Positions 19,330 to 29,364 of a DNA stretch of 64,000 nt are shown in pieces. The stretch is taken from NCBI RefSeq assembly GCF_900100795.1, contig NZ_FNCO01000004.1, positions 352,066-416,065 on the forward strand, in the 5' to 3' direction. The stretch is from Pseudomonas abietaniphila (GTDB lineage Bacteria; Pseudomonadota; Gammaproteobacteria; Pseudomonadales; Pseudomonadaceae). A model generated the notes under the pieces. The model was not told the DNA's origin and did no database searches. It was given only the letters and a program-made list of their open reading frames with translations. The position numbers and the translations under genes were made by a program. The number at the start of each line of letters is the position of its first letter. Within the stretch, counting starts at the first letter, position 1.

Positions 19330-20352
19330 TTGGTGGACGTTACTTTTTTGCTCGCCCCAGTTTCAGTCGATTCTCCCTGTGGTGATGACCTGGAATATGA
19401 CGCGGACTTTCTGCAGCTGGAGCGCGACGCCCTAGGCAAGCCAGAGCGCACAATGGGCGACTCGGTCCAACCCGCAGAACCACCGCAGTGGCGCCAAATC
19501 GAACAATCCACCACCGATCTTCTGCAGCGCAGCAAAGACCTGCGCATCACTCATTTCCTTCTGCAAAGTGCTTTGGCCCTGAACGGGTTTTCCGGACTGG
19601 CCAACGCACTGACGCTGATCAACGGTCTGCTGGTCCGATACTGGCCTTCGCTTTACCCGCAGCTCGACGCCGATGACGATAACGACTCCACCGTGCGTAT
19701 CAACGCACTCTCCGGCATCGCCTGCGATATGAACATTCGACTCCTGCGGGAGAGTTTGTTGACCCGTTCGCGGACCTTCGGACCGGTGAGCCTGCGCGCC
19801 GCGCTGAACGCCAGCGGCTTGCAAAGCTTCTCTGACGAACAACTCACCCCCGATAAGCTGGCAGGCGCCTTGCGCGACACGGATCCCGAACAGCTGTCCG
19901 CCGTAAGCTCCGCTTTGCAGGAAGCCCATGACGCGGCCGACGCCATCGAACGTTACGTTTCCGAGCAGGTGGGTTCAGCTCAGGGTGTGGACCTTTGCGC
20001 CTTGAAGCTGCCGCTTAAGCAAGCGCTGCACATCCTGGCCGAATACACCCCAGACGGTGTTGGGACAAACAAGCCCGTCGAAGGATCGGGGGAAGAAACC
20101 GCCGCCGAGAGCGCTTCGATTGCCATCGTTTCGCCCCGTGCCTCCGGAGACATCGCCCATCGTGACGATGTGGTGCGCAACCTCGACCGGATTCTCGACT
20201 ACTACGCCCGACACGAGCCATCGAGTCCGTTGCCCGTGCTGTTGAGCCGGGCCAAAAACCTAGTGCACGCCGACTTCGCGGCCATTGTGCGCAACCTGAT
20301 TCCCGACGGTATTTCCCAGTTCGAAAACCTGCGCGGCCCGGACGCCGAGTAA
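19330..20352 (+). CDS. tssA: TssA, T6SS tail assembly cap protein
   Basis: About 340 aa. The N-terminal ImpA_N domain is marked by SVDSPCGDDLEYDADFLQLE, and the C-terminal end carries the HRDDVVRNLDRILDYYARHEPSSPLPVLL signature of class A TssA. TssA primes and caps the growing sheath/tube. The start is either TTG (19330) or GTG (19333); AAGGAG at 19317-19322 lies 7 and 10 bases before them. It heads the rightward operon; tssB follows after 105 bp. Confidence 0.93.
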   Translation: MVDVTFLLAPVSVDSPCGDDLEYDADFLQLERDALGKPERTMGDSVQPAEPPQWRQIEQSTTDLLQRSKDLRITHFLLQSALALNGFSGLANALTLINGLLVRYWPSLYPQLDADDDNDSTVRINALSGIACDMNIRLLRESLLTRSRTFGPVSLRAALNASGLQSFSDEQLTPDKLAGALRDTDPEQLSAVSSALQEAHDAADAIERYVSEQVGSAQGVDLCALKLPLKQALHILAEYTPDGVGTNKPVEGSGEETAAESASIAIVSPRASGDIAHRDDVVRNLDRILDYYARHEPSSPLPVLLSRAKNLVHADFAAIVRNLIPDGISQFENLRGPDAE

Positions 20353-20457
20353 CTCAGTCCGCTTTTGCAGGCTGTCTCAGGCAAGGATCACGCAACCCCG
20401 TTACCGGCCAACACCGATGACGCCATTCACGTCGCAGCAGCGACCAGGAGGAGCAAC

Positions 20458-20988
20458 GTGGCGAACACCAGTTCTCAGAAATTCATTGCGCGCAACCGCG
20501 CCCCACGGGTTCAGATCGAGTACGACGTTGAGCTGTACGGCGCCGAGAAGAAGGTCCAGTTGCCCTTCGTGATGGGCGTAATGGCGGATCTGGCGGGCAA
20601 ACCTGCCGAGCCTCTGGCAGCTGTAGCGGATCGAAAATTTCTGGAAATCGACGTCGATAACTTCGATTCCCGCCTGAAGGCAATGCAGCCTCGAGTGGCT
20701 TTTCACGTGCCAAACGAGCTGACAGGCGAAGGCAACCTGAGCCTGGATATCACTTTCGAGAGCATGGAGGACTTCAGCCCTGCGGCCGTGGCACGTAACG
20801 TCGATTCGCTGAAACAGCTGCTCGAAGCACGCACTCAACTGGCCAACCTGCTGACCTACATGGACGGCAAGACCGGTGCCGAAGACATCATCATGAAAGC
20901 GATCAAGGACCCGGCTCTGCTGCAGGCGCTGGCCAGTGCGCCAAAACCACAGGGTGCTGATTCACAAAGCACTGAGCCCAAGGCTTAA
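20458..20988 (+). CDS. tssB: TssB, small contractile sheath subunit
   Basis: 176 aa from a GTG start at 20458, directly behind AGGAGG with 6-base spacing. The frame is open 31 codons further upstream but has no ribosome-binding site there. It carries the VQIEYDVELYGAEKKVQLPFVMGVMADL signature region (in parts), where the sheath beta strands interlock with TssC. TssB and TssC form the cytoplasmic sheath that contracts to fire the Hcp tube and is recycled by ClpV. Confidence 0.95.
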   Translation: MANTSSQKFIARNRAPRVQIEYDVELYGAEKKVQLPFVMGVMADLAGKPAEPLAAVADRKFLEIDVDNFDSRLKAMQPRVAFHVPNELTGEGNLSLDITFESMEDFSPAAVARNVDSLKQLLEARTQLANLLTYMDGKTGAEDIIMKAIKDPALLQALASAPKPQGADSQSTEPKA

Positions 20989-21003
20989 TCAGGACGAACA
21001 ATC

Positions 21004-22497
21004 ATGACCGAATTGCTGCGTGATAATCAGCCCCAAACCAGCCTCAGCGAAGACGCCAACGCGTTTGCGTCGCTGCTGCTGCAAGAATTCAAACCCAAGA
21101 CCGAGCGTGCCCGTGAAGCGGTTGAAACCGCCGTTCGAACGCTGGCCGAACAAGCACTCGCGCAGACCGATCTGGTGTCCAGTGACGCCATCACTTCGAT
21201 CGAGTCGATCATTGCCGCCATCGACGCCAAGCTCACCGCGCAAGTGAACCAGGTGATCCATCACCCGGAGTTCCAGCAACTGGAAAGCGCTTGGCGTGGC
21301 CTGCACTACTTGGTCAACAACACCGAAAGCGATGAACATCTGAAGATTCGGGTGTTGAACATCGCCAAGCCGGAACTGCACAAGACCCTGAAGAAATTCA
21401 AAGGTACGGCGTGGGACCAGAGCCCCCTCTTCAAGAAGATGTATGAAGAAGAGTATGGCCAGTTCGGCGGCGAACCTTATGGCTGCCTGGTCGGCGATTA
21501 CTACTTCGACCAATCACCGCAAGACGTCGAACTGTTGAGCGAGCTGTCCAAGACCTGCGCAGCGATGCATGCCCCGTTCATTGCCGCCGCATCGCCCACC
21601 GTGATGGGCATGGGATCCTGGCAAGAGCTGTCCAACCCACGCGATCTGACCAAGATTTTCACCACCCCTGAATACGCAGGCTGGCGATCTTTGCGTGAGT
21701 CCGAAGACTCCCGCTACATCGGCCTGACCATGCCGCGTTTCCTGGCGCGCCTACCCTATGGTGCCAAGACCGACCCGGTAGAAGCCTTCGCGTTCGAAGA
21801 AGACACCGACGGCGCCGACAGCGCCAAATACACCTGGGCCAATGCGGCGTATGCCATGGCGGTGAACATCAACCGCTCGTTCAAGCACTACGGCTGGTGC
21901 TCGCGGATTCGCGGGGTTGAATCCGGCGGCGAAGTGCAGAACCTGCCAGCGCACACCTTCCCGACCGATGACGGCGGCGTGGACATGAAGTGCCCGACCG
22001 AGATCGCGATCTCCGATCGCCGTGAAGCGGAACTGGCAAAAAACGGCTTCATGCCGCTGCTGCACAAGAAAAACACTGACTTCGCTGCGTTCATTGGCGC
22101 TCAGTCCTTGCAGAAACCCGCCGAATACGACGACCCGGATGCGACCGCCAACGCCAACCTGGCGGCGCGTTTGCCCTACCTGTTCGCCACCTGCCGTTTC
22201 GCTCATTACCTGAAGTGCATCGTGCGCGACAAGATCGGCTCCTTCAAAGAAAAGGACGAGATGCAGCGGTGGTTGCAAGACTGGATTCTGAACTACGTCG
22301 ACGGCGACCCTGCTCACTCCACCGAAACCACCAAGGCCCAGCATCCACTGGCCGCAGCCGAGGTCGTTGTCGAGGACGTCGAAGGCAATCCGGGTTACTA
22401 CAACTCGAAATTCTTCCTGCGCCCGCACTACCAACTGGAGGGCCTGACCGTTTCATTGCGTCTGGTTTCCAAGCTGCCGTCGGCCAAAGGCGCCTGA
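21004..22497 (+). CDS. tssC: TssC, large contractile sheath subunit
   Basis: 497 aa, the standard size. It has the expected IDAKLTAQVNQVIHHPEFQ and ESAWRGLHYLV motifs in the N-terminal third, KKMYEEEYGQFGGEPYG in the middle, and a C-terminal FFLRPHYQLEGLTVSLRLVS strand. It copolymerises with TssB. The gene lies 15 bp after tssB and ends 77 bp before hcp. Confidence 0.96.
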   Translation: MTELLRDNQPQTSLSEDANAFASLLLQEFKPKTERAREAVETAVRTLAEQALAQTDLVSSDAITSIESIIAAIDAKLTAQVNQVIHHPEFQQLESAWRGLHYLVNNTESDEHLKIRVLNIAKPELHKTLKKFKGTAWDQSPLFKKMYEEEYGQFGGEPYGCLVGDYYFDQSPQDVELLSELSKTCAAMHAPFIAAASPTVMGMGSWQELSNPRDLTKIFTTPEYAGWRSLRESEDSRYIGLTMPRFLARLPYGAKTDPVEAFAFEEDTDGADSAKYTWANAAYAMAVNINRSFKHYGWCSRIRGVESGGEVQNLPAHTFPTDDGGVDMKCPTEIAISDRREAELAKNGFMPLLHKKNTDFAAFIGAQSLQKPAEYDDPDATANANLAARLPYLFATCRFAHYLKCIVRDKIGSFKEKDEMQRWLQDWILNYVDGDPAHSTETTKAQHPLAAAEVVVEDVEGNPGYYNSKFFLRPHYQLEGLTVSLRLVSKLPSAKGA

Positions 22498-22574
22498 TCT
22501 GACAACGAATCGAGCCGCGCTAACGCCGGCTCTGATTTAAAAACACCGCGGTGAAGACCTCGCGAGGAGAGAAC

Positions 22575-23063
22575 ATGGCTGTTGATATCTTCATCAAGAT
22601 CGGCGACATCAAGGGCGAGTCCATGGACAAGGCCCATAAGGACGAAATCGACGTGTCGGCCTGGAGCTGGGGCATGTCCCAGTCGGGCAACATGCATGTC
22701 GGCGGTGGCGGCGGTGCTGGCAAGGTCAACATTCAGGACATCTCGCTGACCAAGTATGTCGACAAGGCAACACCGAACCTGATGATGCATTGCTCCAGCG
22801 GCAAGCACGTCGACAAGGTGACGCTGACCGTGCGCAAGGCGGGCGGCGAAAGTCAGGTCGAGTACCTGATCATCAACCTGGAAGAAGTGCTTGTCACCTC
22901 GCTGACCACTGGCGGGTCGGGTGGCGACGACCGCCTGACCGAAACCATCACCCTCAACTTCGCGCAGGTGCTGGTCGATTATCAGCCACAGAAAGCCGAC
23001 GGCACCAAGGATGGCGGCCCGATCAAGTACGGCTGGAACATCCGCTCCAACACCAAGCGTTGA
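22575..23063 (+). CDS. hcp: Hcp, T6SS inner tube subunit
   Basis: 162 aa from MAVDIFIKIGDIKGES behind GAGGAGAG, the length of P. aeruginosa Hcp1. Contains DEIDVSAWSWGMSQSG, the extended loop region, and ends GPIKYGWNIRSNTKR. Hexameric rings stack into the secreted tube and carry small effectors in their lumen. A hairpin right after the stop probably raises hcp transcript over downstream genes. Confidence 0.97.
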   Translation: MAVDIFIKIGDIKGESMDKAHKDEIDVSAWSWGMSQSGNMHVGGGGGAGKVNIQDISLTKYVDKATPNLMMHCSSGKHVDKVTLTVRKAGGESQVEYLIINLEEVLVTSLTTGGSGGDDRLTETITLNFAQVLVDYQPQKADGTKDGGPIKYGWNIRSNTKR

Positions 23064-23068
23064 TGTGC

Positions 23069-23099
23069 AACGCCCCAGAGCCAGAAGCCAAGGGGCGTT
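23069..23099 (+). terminator. Hairpin between hcp and tssE (attenuator or mRNA stabiliser)
   Basis: AACGCCCC and GGGGCGTT form a perfect 8-bp stem over a 15-base loop beginning 6 bp after the hcp stop. The following tract, TGCTTTCC, is T-rich but not a strong run. Partial termination would separate abundant hcp mRNA from baseplate genes. Confidence 0.65.
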
Positions 23100-23141
23100 T
23101 GCTTTCCATTCGAATTCGAACCTGTACCCGGTGCCTGAAGT

Positions 23142-23663
23142 ATGGCCTTGCCTTCCAACATGACCTCTCGCGACCGTCTGCAACCTTCGTTGCTTGACCG
23201 GTTGACCGACGAAGAGCCTGGCAATCTTCAGGAAAGCGCCGACAAACGCGTGCTCTCTTTGAATCAGCTGAAGGCCTCTGTCTTGCGTGACCTCACCTGG
23301 CTGCTCAACACCACCTCGTTGCTGACTGCCGATGCCACGCAGCACACGCCAGCCGGTACATCGGTCATCAATTACGGTCTGCCCGCGCTGGCCGGAAACA
23401 GCGTCTCGAGTATCGATGTGAGCATTCTGGAAAGTCTGATTCATCAAGCTATCGCGACGTTCGAGCCACGGATTCTGCGAAACACCCTGCGCGTGCGAGC
23501 GCAAACACTGCCGGACCAGATGAACCACAACGCTTTGAGTTTCGAGATCGAGGGCGATCTGTGGGCTCAGCCAGTGGCGCTGCCGTTGTTACTGCGAACG
23601 GATCTGGATCTGGAATCAGGTCACGTGCAGGTCGTACCTGCCGAACAACGGAGGCGCGCATGA
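23142..23663 (+). CDS. tssE: TssE, gp25-like baseplate protein
   Basis: 173 aa. It has the LLDRLTD motif near residue 18, the [11 protein letters not shown] segment and the gp25-type [10 protein letters not shown], then AIATFEPRI and a final [14 protein letters not shown] strand. It is the sheath-initiating wedge protein of the cytoplasmic baseplate. Start at 23142; an ATG six codons later is an alternative, and neither has a strong ribosome-binding site. The stop overlaps the tssF start (ATGA). tagJ would normally sit between hcp and this gene in the class and is not there. Confidence 0.93.
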   Translation: MALPSNMTSRDRLQPSLLDRLTDEEPGNLQESADKRVLSLNQLKASVLRDLTWLLNTTSLLTADATQHTPAGTSVINYGLPALAGNSVSSIDVSILESLIHQAIATFEPRILRNTLRVRAQTLPDQMNHNALSFEIEGDLWAQPVALPLLLRTDLDLESGHVQVVPAEQRRRA

Positions 23664-25519
23664 ATCCGCGTCTGCTGGAGCTGTACAACCAGGAGCTGCA
23701 ACACGTGCGCGAAAGCGCGGCAGAGTTTGCCAAGGAATACCCGAAGATCGCCGGCCGCCTGACGCTGTCCGGGATCGACTGTGCAGATCCTTACGTCGAA
23801 CGGCTGCTGGAAGGTTTTGCCTATCTGACCGCCCGCGTCCAGCTCAAGCTCGATGCCGAGTACCCGACGTTCACTCACAACCTGCTGGAGATCGCCTATC
23901 CGCACTACCTGGCGCCCACGCCGTCAATGACGGTCGTCCAGATGCAGATCAACCCGGACGAAGGCTCGTTGAGCGGCGGGTTTACCCTGCCTCGCGACAC
24001 CGAGCTGCGCGCGACGTTGGGCCGTGATTCGCAAACCCCCTGCGAATATCGAAGCGCACACCCAGTGACATTGTGGCCCCTGAGCGTCAGTCAGGCCGAC
24101 TACTTCGGCAATCCCACAACCGTGCTGGGACGGCTCGCGGCCAGCGAACCGAAGGCCAAAGCGGGTTTACGCATCACCTTGCGCAGTGGCGCCGAACTGC
24201 CGTTCAACACCCTGAGCCTGGATAACCTGCCGCTGTACCTCAATGGCGGGGACGAGCTTCCGTTTCGTCTGTACGAGCAGCTGCTCGGTAATGCCTGCGC
24301 AGTATTCGCACGCCAACCCGGCGCCGAGTGGGTCGAACGGCTCCCGAACGACGCGTTGAAATCCTGCGGTTTCGATGACCGGGAAGCCGCGATGCCTGTG
24401 GTTCCTCAGGCGTTCCAGGGTTACCGCCTGCTTCAGGAATATTTTGCTTTGCCTCAGCGTTACCTGTTCATTGACTTCAGCCAGCTTGGCAGAGCCGTTC
24501 AGCGGTGCACCGGACAAGACCTGGAACTGATCGTGTTATTCGACCGCTTCGACAAAAGTCTTGAAGGGAGCGTTGGATCCGAGCAGTTCGTGCCGTTCTG
24601 CACCCCTGCAATCAACTTGTTCCCTCGGCGGGTCGACCGGATTCACTTGTCTGATCGCGTCAATGAGCATCACGTGATCGCTGACCGGACTCGCCCGATG
24701 GATTTCGAAATCCATTCGCTGACCGGCGTGACCGGTTACGGGACAGGCCCAGAGCAAACCTTCCTGCCCTTCTATGCCGTACGTGACCCCTCGCGTTATG
24801 GCCGCGACAACGCCTATTACTCCCTGCGACGCGAGCCTCGCGTGTTGTCCAGCGAGCAGCGTCGAACCGGCACGCGCTCGACCTACGTGGGCAGCGAAAC
24901 CTTCGTCAGCCTGGTGGACAGCCAGCAGGCGCCCTACCGCCATGACCTGCGCCAACTGGGGGTGAGCGCCCTGTGCACGAACCGTGATTTGCCGTTGTTC
25001 ATGAGCACGGGCAGTGGCAAGACCGATTTTACGCTGGCGGACAGCGCGCCCGTTTCGTCGATTCGCTGCCTTGCCGGCCCCAGCCGTCCTCGCGCCAGCC
25101 ACGCCCACGACCACAAGGCATGGCGTCTCATCAGCCAGTTGTCGCTGAACTACCTGTCACTCAGTGAACAAGGCCAAGGCGCTGCCGCGTTGCGCGAACT
25201 GCTTCGCCTGTATGGCGACAGCAACGATGCAGCGCTGCAGTTGCAAATCGAAGGCCTGCGCCACGTCAGCAGCACGCCTTGTACGCGGCGCCTGCCGATG
25301 CCGGGGCCCATCGTCTTCGGACGTGGTCTGGAAATTACGCTGGAGTTCGACGAAAACGCCTTCCGAGGCACCGGCGTTTTTCTGCTGGGTGCAGTGCTTG
25401 AGCGCTTCCTGGCGCGGTACGTCTCTATCAACAGCTTTACCGAAACCGTGATTCGTACCACCGAGCGCGGCGAGATCATGCGATGGAAAGCCAAGCCCGG
25501 TCGGCGTCCGACCCTGTGA
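23660..25519 (+). CDS. tssF: TssF, baseplate wedge protein
   Basis: 619 aa from [18 protein letters not shown], behind a GGAGGCG ribosome-binding site. Family motifs include [31 protein letters not shown] and the C-terminal [24 protein letters not shown] segment. It pairs with TssG in the baseplate wedge around the VgrG spike. It overlaps tssE by 4 bp and tssG by 37 bp. Confidence 0.95.
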   Translation: MNPRLLELYNQELQHVRESAAEFAKEYPKIAGRLTLSGIDCADPYVERLLEGFAYLTARVQLKLDAEYPTFTHNLLEIAYPHYLAPTPSMTVVQMQINPDEGSLSGGFTLPRDTELRATLGRDSQTPCEYRSAHPVTLWPLSVSQADYFGNPTTVLGRLAASEPKAKAGLRITLRSGAELPFNTLSLDNLPLYLNGGDELPFRLYEQLLGNACAVFARQPGAEWVERLPNDALKSCGFDDREAAMPVVPQAFQGYRLLQEYFALPQRYLFIDFSQLGRAVQRCTGQDLELIVLFDRFDKSLEGSVGSEQFVPFCTPAINLFPRRVDRIHLSDRVNEHHVIADRTRPMDFEIHSLTGVTGYGTGPEQTFLPFYAVRDPSRYGRDNAYYSLRREPRVLSSEQRRTGTRSTYVGSETFVSLVDSQQAPYRHDLRQLGVSALCTNRDLPLFMSTGSGKTDFTLADSAPVSSIRCLAGPSRPRASHAHDHKAWRLISQLSLNYLSLSEQGQGAAALRELLRLYGDSNDAALQLQIEGLRHVSSTPCTRRLPMPGPIVFGRGLEITLEFDENAFRGTGVFLLGAVLERFLARYVSINSFTETVIRTTERGEIMRWKAKPGRRPTL

Positions 25520-26562
25520 GCACGCTCACTGACATGCACAAAGAGCCTTGGGAGTACGACTTCTTCCACGCGCTGCGCCGTATTGAAAGTGAATCGCCGC
25601 AACTGCCACGATTGGGCCATTCGATGCGTCTGGCAGATGATCCAGTGCGACTGGGGCAGCAGCCCGACTGCGCCTTCGCACCGTCGACAATGGCCGCACT
25701 GAACCCCGGCGACGATGGCAAACCGGCGCGACTTGAACAGTTTTTCTTCGGCCTTGGCGGTCCGAACGGCCCGCTACCTCTGCACTTGACCGAGTATGTG
25801 CGTGAGCGTCAGCGCAACCATGCAGACAGCACCAGCAAGCGCTTTCTCGACGTTTTTCACCATCGCCTGCTCTGTCTGTTTTACCGCGCCTGGGCGCAGG
25901 CACGCCCGACGGTCAGCCACGACCGACCCGAGGACGATTACTGGTCGGCGCGACTCGCCGCATTCAGCGGCCGCGGCATGCCGAGCCTGCTCAATCACGG
26001 CGTGATTCCCGACACGGCCAAGCTGCATTTCAGCGGCCATCTCTCGGCGCAAACCCGCTACCCGGATGGGCTCAAGGCGATTATCGAAGACTACTTCGGC
26101 CTGCCGGCGGCAATCGAAGAATACATCGGCCAGTGGCTTGAACTGCCGGAACGCAGCCGTGTCGCGGTCAGCGCCAATCGGCTGGGCGTCGACTTCTGTC
26201 TGGGGAGTCATGTCTGGGACCGCCAGCACAAATTCCGCATCCACCTCGGCCCGCTCAAGCTCGACGAATACATGGGCATGTTGCCCGATGGCGAGCCGTT
26301 CAAACATCTCGTGGCGTGGGTCGCCGAGTATCTGGGCCACGAACTGGATTGGGACCTGAACCTGATTCTGGAGCAGTCTCAGGTCCCGAGACTGCAACTC
26401 AACGGCCAGTTTCGACTGGGTTTCAACACATGGCTGGGGCAACCGGCGCAAGACGCCGACGAGTTGATTCTAGCCAGGCACTACGCCGATCACGCGGGCC
26501 CGGCAGAGCCAACATCACAAACCTCTCAACACCACCTCGCAGGGAGCACAGAACATGGGTGA
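25483..26562 (+). CDS. tssG: TssG, baseplate wedge protein
   Basis: 359 aa. Motifs: EYDFFHALRRIES, PLPLHLTEYVRER, FLDVFHHRLLCLFYRAW and RLGVDFCLGSHVWDRQ. TssG bridges two TssF copies and TssE in the wedge. The start inside tssF gives a 37-bp overlap; the internal Met at residue 18 is an alternative. The C-terminal tail after residue 335 is low-complexity and overlaps clpV by 8 bp. Confidence 0.94.
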   Translation: MESQARSASDPVSTLTDMHKEPWEYDFFHALRRIESESPQLPRLGHSMRLADDPVRLGQQPDCAFAPSTMAALNPGDDGKPARLEQFFFGLGGPNGPLPLHLTEYVRERQRNHADSTSKRFLDVFHHRLLCLFYRAWAQARPTVSHDRPEDDYWSARLAAFSGRGMPSLLNHGVIPDTAKLHFSGHLSAQTRYPDGLKAIIEDYFGLPAAIEEYIGQWLELPERSRVAVSANRLGVDFCLGSHVWDRQHKFRIHLGPLKLDEYMGMLPDGEPFKHLVAWVAEYLGHELDWDLNLILEQSQVPRLQLNGQFRLGFNTWLGQPAQDADELILARHYADHAGPAEPTSQTSQHHLAGSTEHG

Positions 26563-29233
26563 GATCAGTCGCGCGGCGCTGTTCGGCAAGTTAAACAGCA
26601 TCGGCTACAAGGCCATTGAAGCCGCAACCGTATTCTGCAAGCTACGGGGCAACCCATATGTGGAGCTGGCCCACTGGTTTCATCAGTTGCTGCAAATACA
26701 GGACTCGGACCTGCACCGCATCATCGGGAAGTTCAATGTCGAACCTGCCCGCCTGGCGCGCGATTTGACCGAAGCACTGGATCGCCTGCCACGCGGATCG
26801 ACGTCGATGACCGATCTGTCCTCCCACGTTGAGGAAGCGGTTGAGCGAGGTTGGGTGTATGGCAGCCTGATGTTCGGTGAAAGCCAGGTGCGCACGGGCT
26901 ATCTGCTGATCGGTATTCTGAAAACACCGAGTCTGCGCCATGGGTTACTGGCGCTGTCGTCTGAATTCGACAAGGTCAAAGTTGAAACCCTGAGCGAGCG
27001 CTTCGACGAATACGTCAGCGACTCTCCGGAAAACGCTCTGCGCGCCTGCGATGGTTTCAACGCGGGCGCGACACCCGGCGAGGCCAGCGGCGCCATCGCA
27101 CCCAGCGCCATGGGCAAGCAGGAAGCCCTCAAGCGCTTTACCGTGGACATGACCGAGCAGGCGCGCAGCGGCAAACTCGACCCCATCGTCGGGCGCGATG
27201 AGGAGATTCGGCAGATGGTCGATATCCTCATGCGACGTCGTCAGAACAACCCGATTCTCACCGGCGAAGCAGGCGTCGGCAAAACGGCCGTCGTTGAAGG
27301 CTTCGCCCTGCGCATCGTCGCGGGGGACGTCCCGCCAGCGCTGAAAGACGTCGAGCTGCGCAGCCTTGATGTCGGTCTCCTGCAGGCCGGGGCAAGCATG
27401 AAGGGCGAGTTCGAACAGCGTCTGCGCCAGGTTATCGAGGATGTTCAAGCCTCGCCAAAACCGATCATTCTGTTCATCGACGAAGCCCATACCCTCGTCG
27501 GCGCGGGCGGTGCTGCCGGCACCGGCGATGCCGCAAACCTGCTGAAGCCAGCGCTGGCTCGCGGCACCTTGCGCACCGTCGCCGCCACAACATGGGCTGA
27601 ATACAAGAAACACATCGAGAAAGACCCGGCCCTGACCCGGCGTTTCCAGGTCGTTCAAGTGGGTGAGCCTTCAGAAGACAAAGCCTTGCTGATGATGCGC
27701 GGCGTGGCGTCGACGATGGAAAAACACCATCAGGTGCAGATCCTCGACGAAGCGCTGCAAGCGTCGGTCAAGCTGTCTCACCGCTACATTCCGGCGCGCC
27801 AGTTGCCCGACAAATCCGTCAGCCTGCTGGACACCGCCTGCGCGCGGGTCGCGGTCAGCCTGCATGCCGTACCCGCCAAAGTGGACGACAGTCGTCGGCG
27901 CATCGAAGCCCTTGAAACGGAATTGCAGATCATTGCACGAGAGCACGCGATCGGGATCGATACCGGCGCTCGTCGGGCTAACAGCGAAGCACTGCTTAGC
28001 GATGAACGCCAACGTCTGATCGAGCTTGAACGCCGTTGGAGCGAAGAGAAATCACTGGTCGACGAGCTGCTTTGCACACGTGCCGAGTTGCGCGAAATCG
28101 CAGGCGTCGTCGATCAGGAAACGGGCGGCGAGCAAAATCATGCGTTGCGGGAAAAACTGGTCGACCTGCAGGCCCAACTCAGCGGTTTACAGGGCGAACA
28201 TCCATTGATTCTGCCGACCGTGGATTTTCAGGCCGTAGCCTCGGTAGTCGCCGACTGGACCGGCATTCCCGTGGGTCGTATGGCCCGCAATGAACTGGAA
28301 ACCGTGCTCAACCTCGATCAGCACCTGAAGAAACGCATCATTGGTCAGGATCATGCGCTGCAGATGATCGCCAAGCGCATCCAGACCTCACGGGCCGGCC
28401 TGGATAACCCCAGCAAACCCATCGGCGTGTTCATGCTGGCGGGCACTTCCGGCGTGGGCAAGACCGAGACCGCTCTGGCGCTGGCCGAGGCCATGTACGG
28501 CGGCGAGCAAAACGTCATCACCATCAACATGAGCGAGTTCCAGGAAGCTCATACCGTCTCGACGCTCAAAGGCGCTCCGCCCGGCTACGTCGGCTACGGT
28601 GAAGGCGGCGTACTTACCGAAGCGATAAGACGCAAACCTTACAGCGTCGTACTGCTGGACGAAGTGGAAAAGGCGCACTCTGATGTGCACGAAATCTTCT
28701 TTCAGGTTTTCGACAAAGGCGTGATGGAGGATGGCGAAGGTCGCGTCATCGACTTCAAGAACACGCTCATTCTGCTGACCACCAATGCAGGCACAGAGTT
28801 GATTTCGCATGTGTGCAAAGACGCGCAGAACGTCCCTGCCCCTGAAGACATTGCCAAAGCCTTGCGCCAGCCGCTGCTGGAGATTTTCCCGCCTGCGCTG
28901 CTAGGCCGGCTGGTGACCATTCCGTATTACCCGCTCAGCGACACGATGCTCAAGACGATTACCCGCTTGCAGCTCAATCGCATCAAGAAACGCGTGGAAA
29001 GTACGCACAACGTCGCCTTCGACTACGACGATTCAGTGATCGATCTGATCGTCTCGCGGTGTACCGAAACCGAAAGCGGCGGCCGGATGATCGACGCATT
29101 GCTGACCAACACCTTGTTGCCGGACATGAGCCGCGAATTCCTGACGCGCATGCTCGAAGGCAAGGCGATGGCGAGTGTGCGCATCGGCGTGCGGGATCAC
29201 CAGCTGGATTATCAGTTCAGCGATGTCGGTTGA
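26555..29233 (+). CDS. clpV: ClpV (TssH), AAA+ sheath disassembly ATPase
   Basis: 892 aa, behind CAGGGAG. The N domain (about residues 1-165) binds TssC. The first AAA+ domain has Walker A GEAGVGKT at 237-244 and Walker [10 protein letters not shown]; a coiled-coil middle domain lies near 410-530; the second AAA+ domain has Walker A GTSGVGKT near 630 and Walker [12 protein letters not shown]. It unfolds contracted TssBC sheaths for reuse. In systems with TagJ, ClpV also contacts TagJ; here that partner is missing from the operon. Confidence 0.96.
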   Translation: MGEISRAALFGKLNSIGYKAIEAATVFCKLRGNPYVELAHWFHQLLQIQDSDLHRIIGKFNVEPARLARDLTEALDRLPRGSTSMTDLSSHVEEAVERGWVYGSLMFGESQVRTGYLLIGILKTPSLRHGLLALSSEFDKVKVETLSERFDEYVSDSPENALRACDGFNAGATPGEASGAIAPSAMGKQEALKRFTVDMTEQARSGKLDPIVGRDEEIRQMVDILMRRRQNNPILTGEAGVGKTAVVEGFALRIVAGDVPPALKDVELRSLDVGLLQAGASMKGEFEQRLRQVIEDVQASPKPIILFIDEAHTLVGAGGAAGTGDAANLLKPALARGTLRTVAATTWAEYKKHIEKDPALTRRFQVVQVGEPSEDKALLMMRGVASTMEKHHQVQILDEALQASVKLSHRYIPARQLPDKSVSLLDTACARVAVSLHAVPAKVDDSRRRIEALETELQIIAREHAIGIDTGARRANSEALLSDERQRLIELERRWSEEKSLVDELLCTRAELREIAGVVDQETGGEQNHALREKLVDLQAQLSGLQGEHPLILPTVDFQAVASVVADWTGIPVGRMARNELETVLNLDQHLKKRIIGQDHALQMIAKRIQTSRAGLDNPSKPIGVFMLAGTSGVGKTETALALAEAMYGGEQNVITINMSEFQEAHTVSTLKGAPPGYVGYGEGGVLTEAIRRKPYSVVLLDEVEKAHSDVHEIFFQVFDKGVMEDGEGRVIDFKNTLILLTTNAGTELISHVCKDAQNVPAPEDIAKALRQPLLEIFPPALLGRLVTIPYYPLSDTMLKTITRLQLNRIKKRVESTHNVAFDYDDSVIDLIVSRCTETESGGRMIDALLTNTLLPDMSREFLTRMLEGKAMASVRIGVRDHQLDYQFSDVG

Positions 29234-29250
29234 GCACCCTTAATCCCTGA

Positions 29251-29336
29251 AGGATCGCGCTTGCCCGCGAATGCGCTCGGTCTGAGACGAATGCATCAGC
29301 CGACCCAATGCATTCGCGCGCAAGCGCGCTCCTGCT
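29251..29336. repeat. REP-like inverted pair between clpV and vgrG
   Basis: Two arms, GCGCTTGCCCGCGAATGCG and CATTCGCGCGCAAGCGCGC, face each other across about 40 bases. The arms are imperfect complements of the Pseudomonas REP type. The element may reduce read-through from clpV into vgrG or protect the upstream mRNA. Confidence 0.7.
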
Positions 29337-29364
29337 AAAGCCATAAAAGCTATTGAGATAACCC

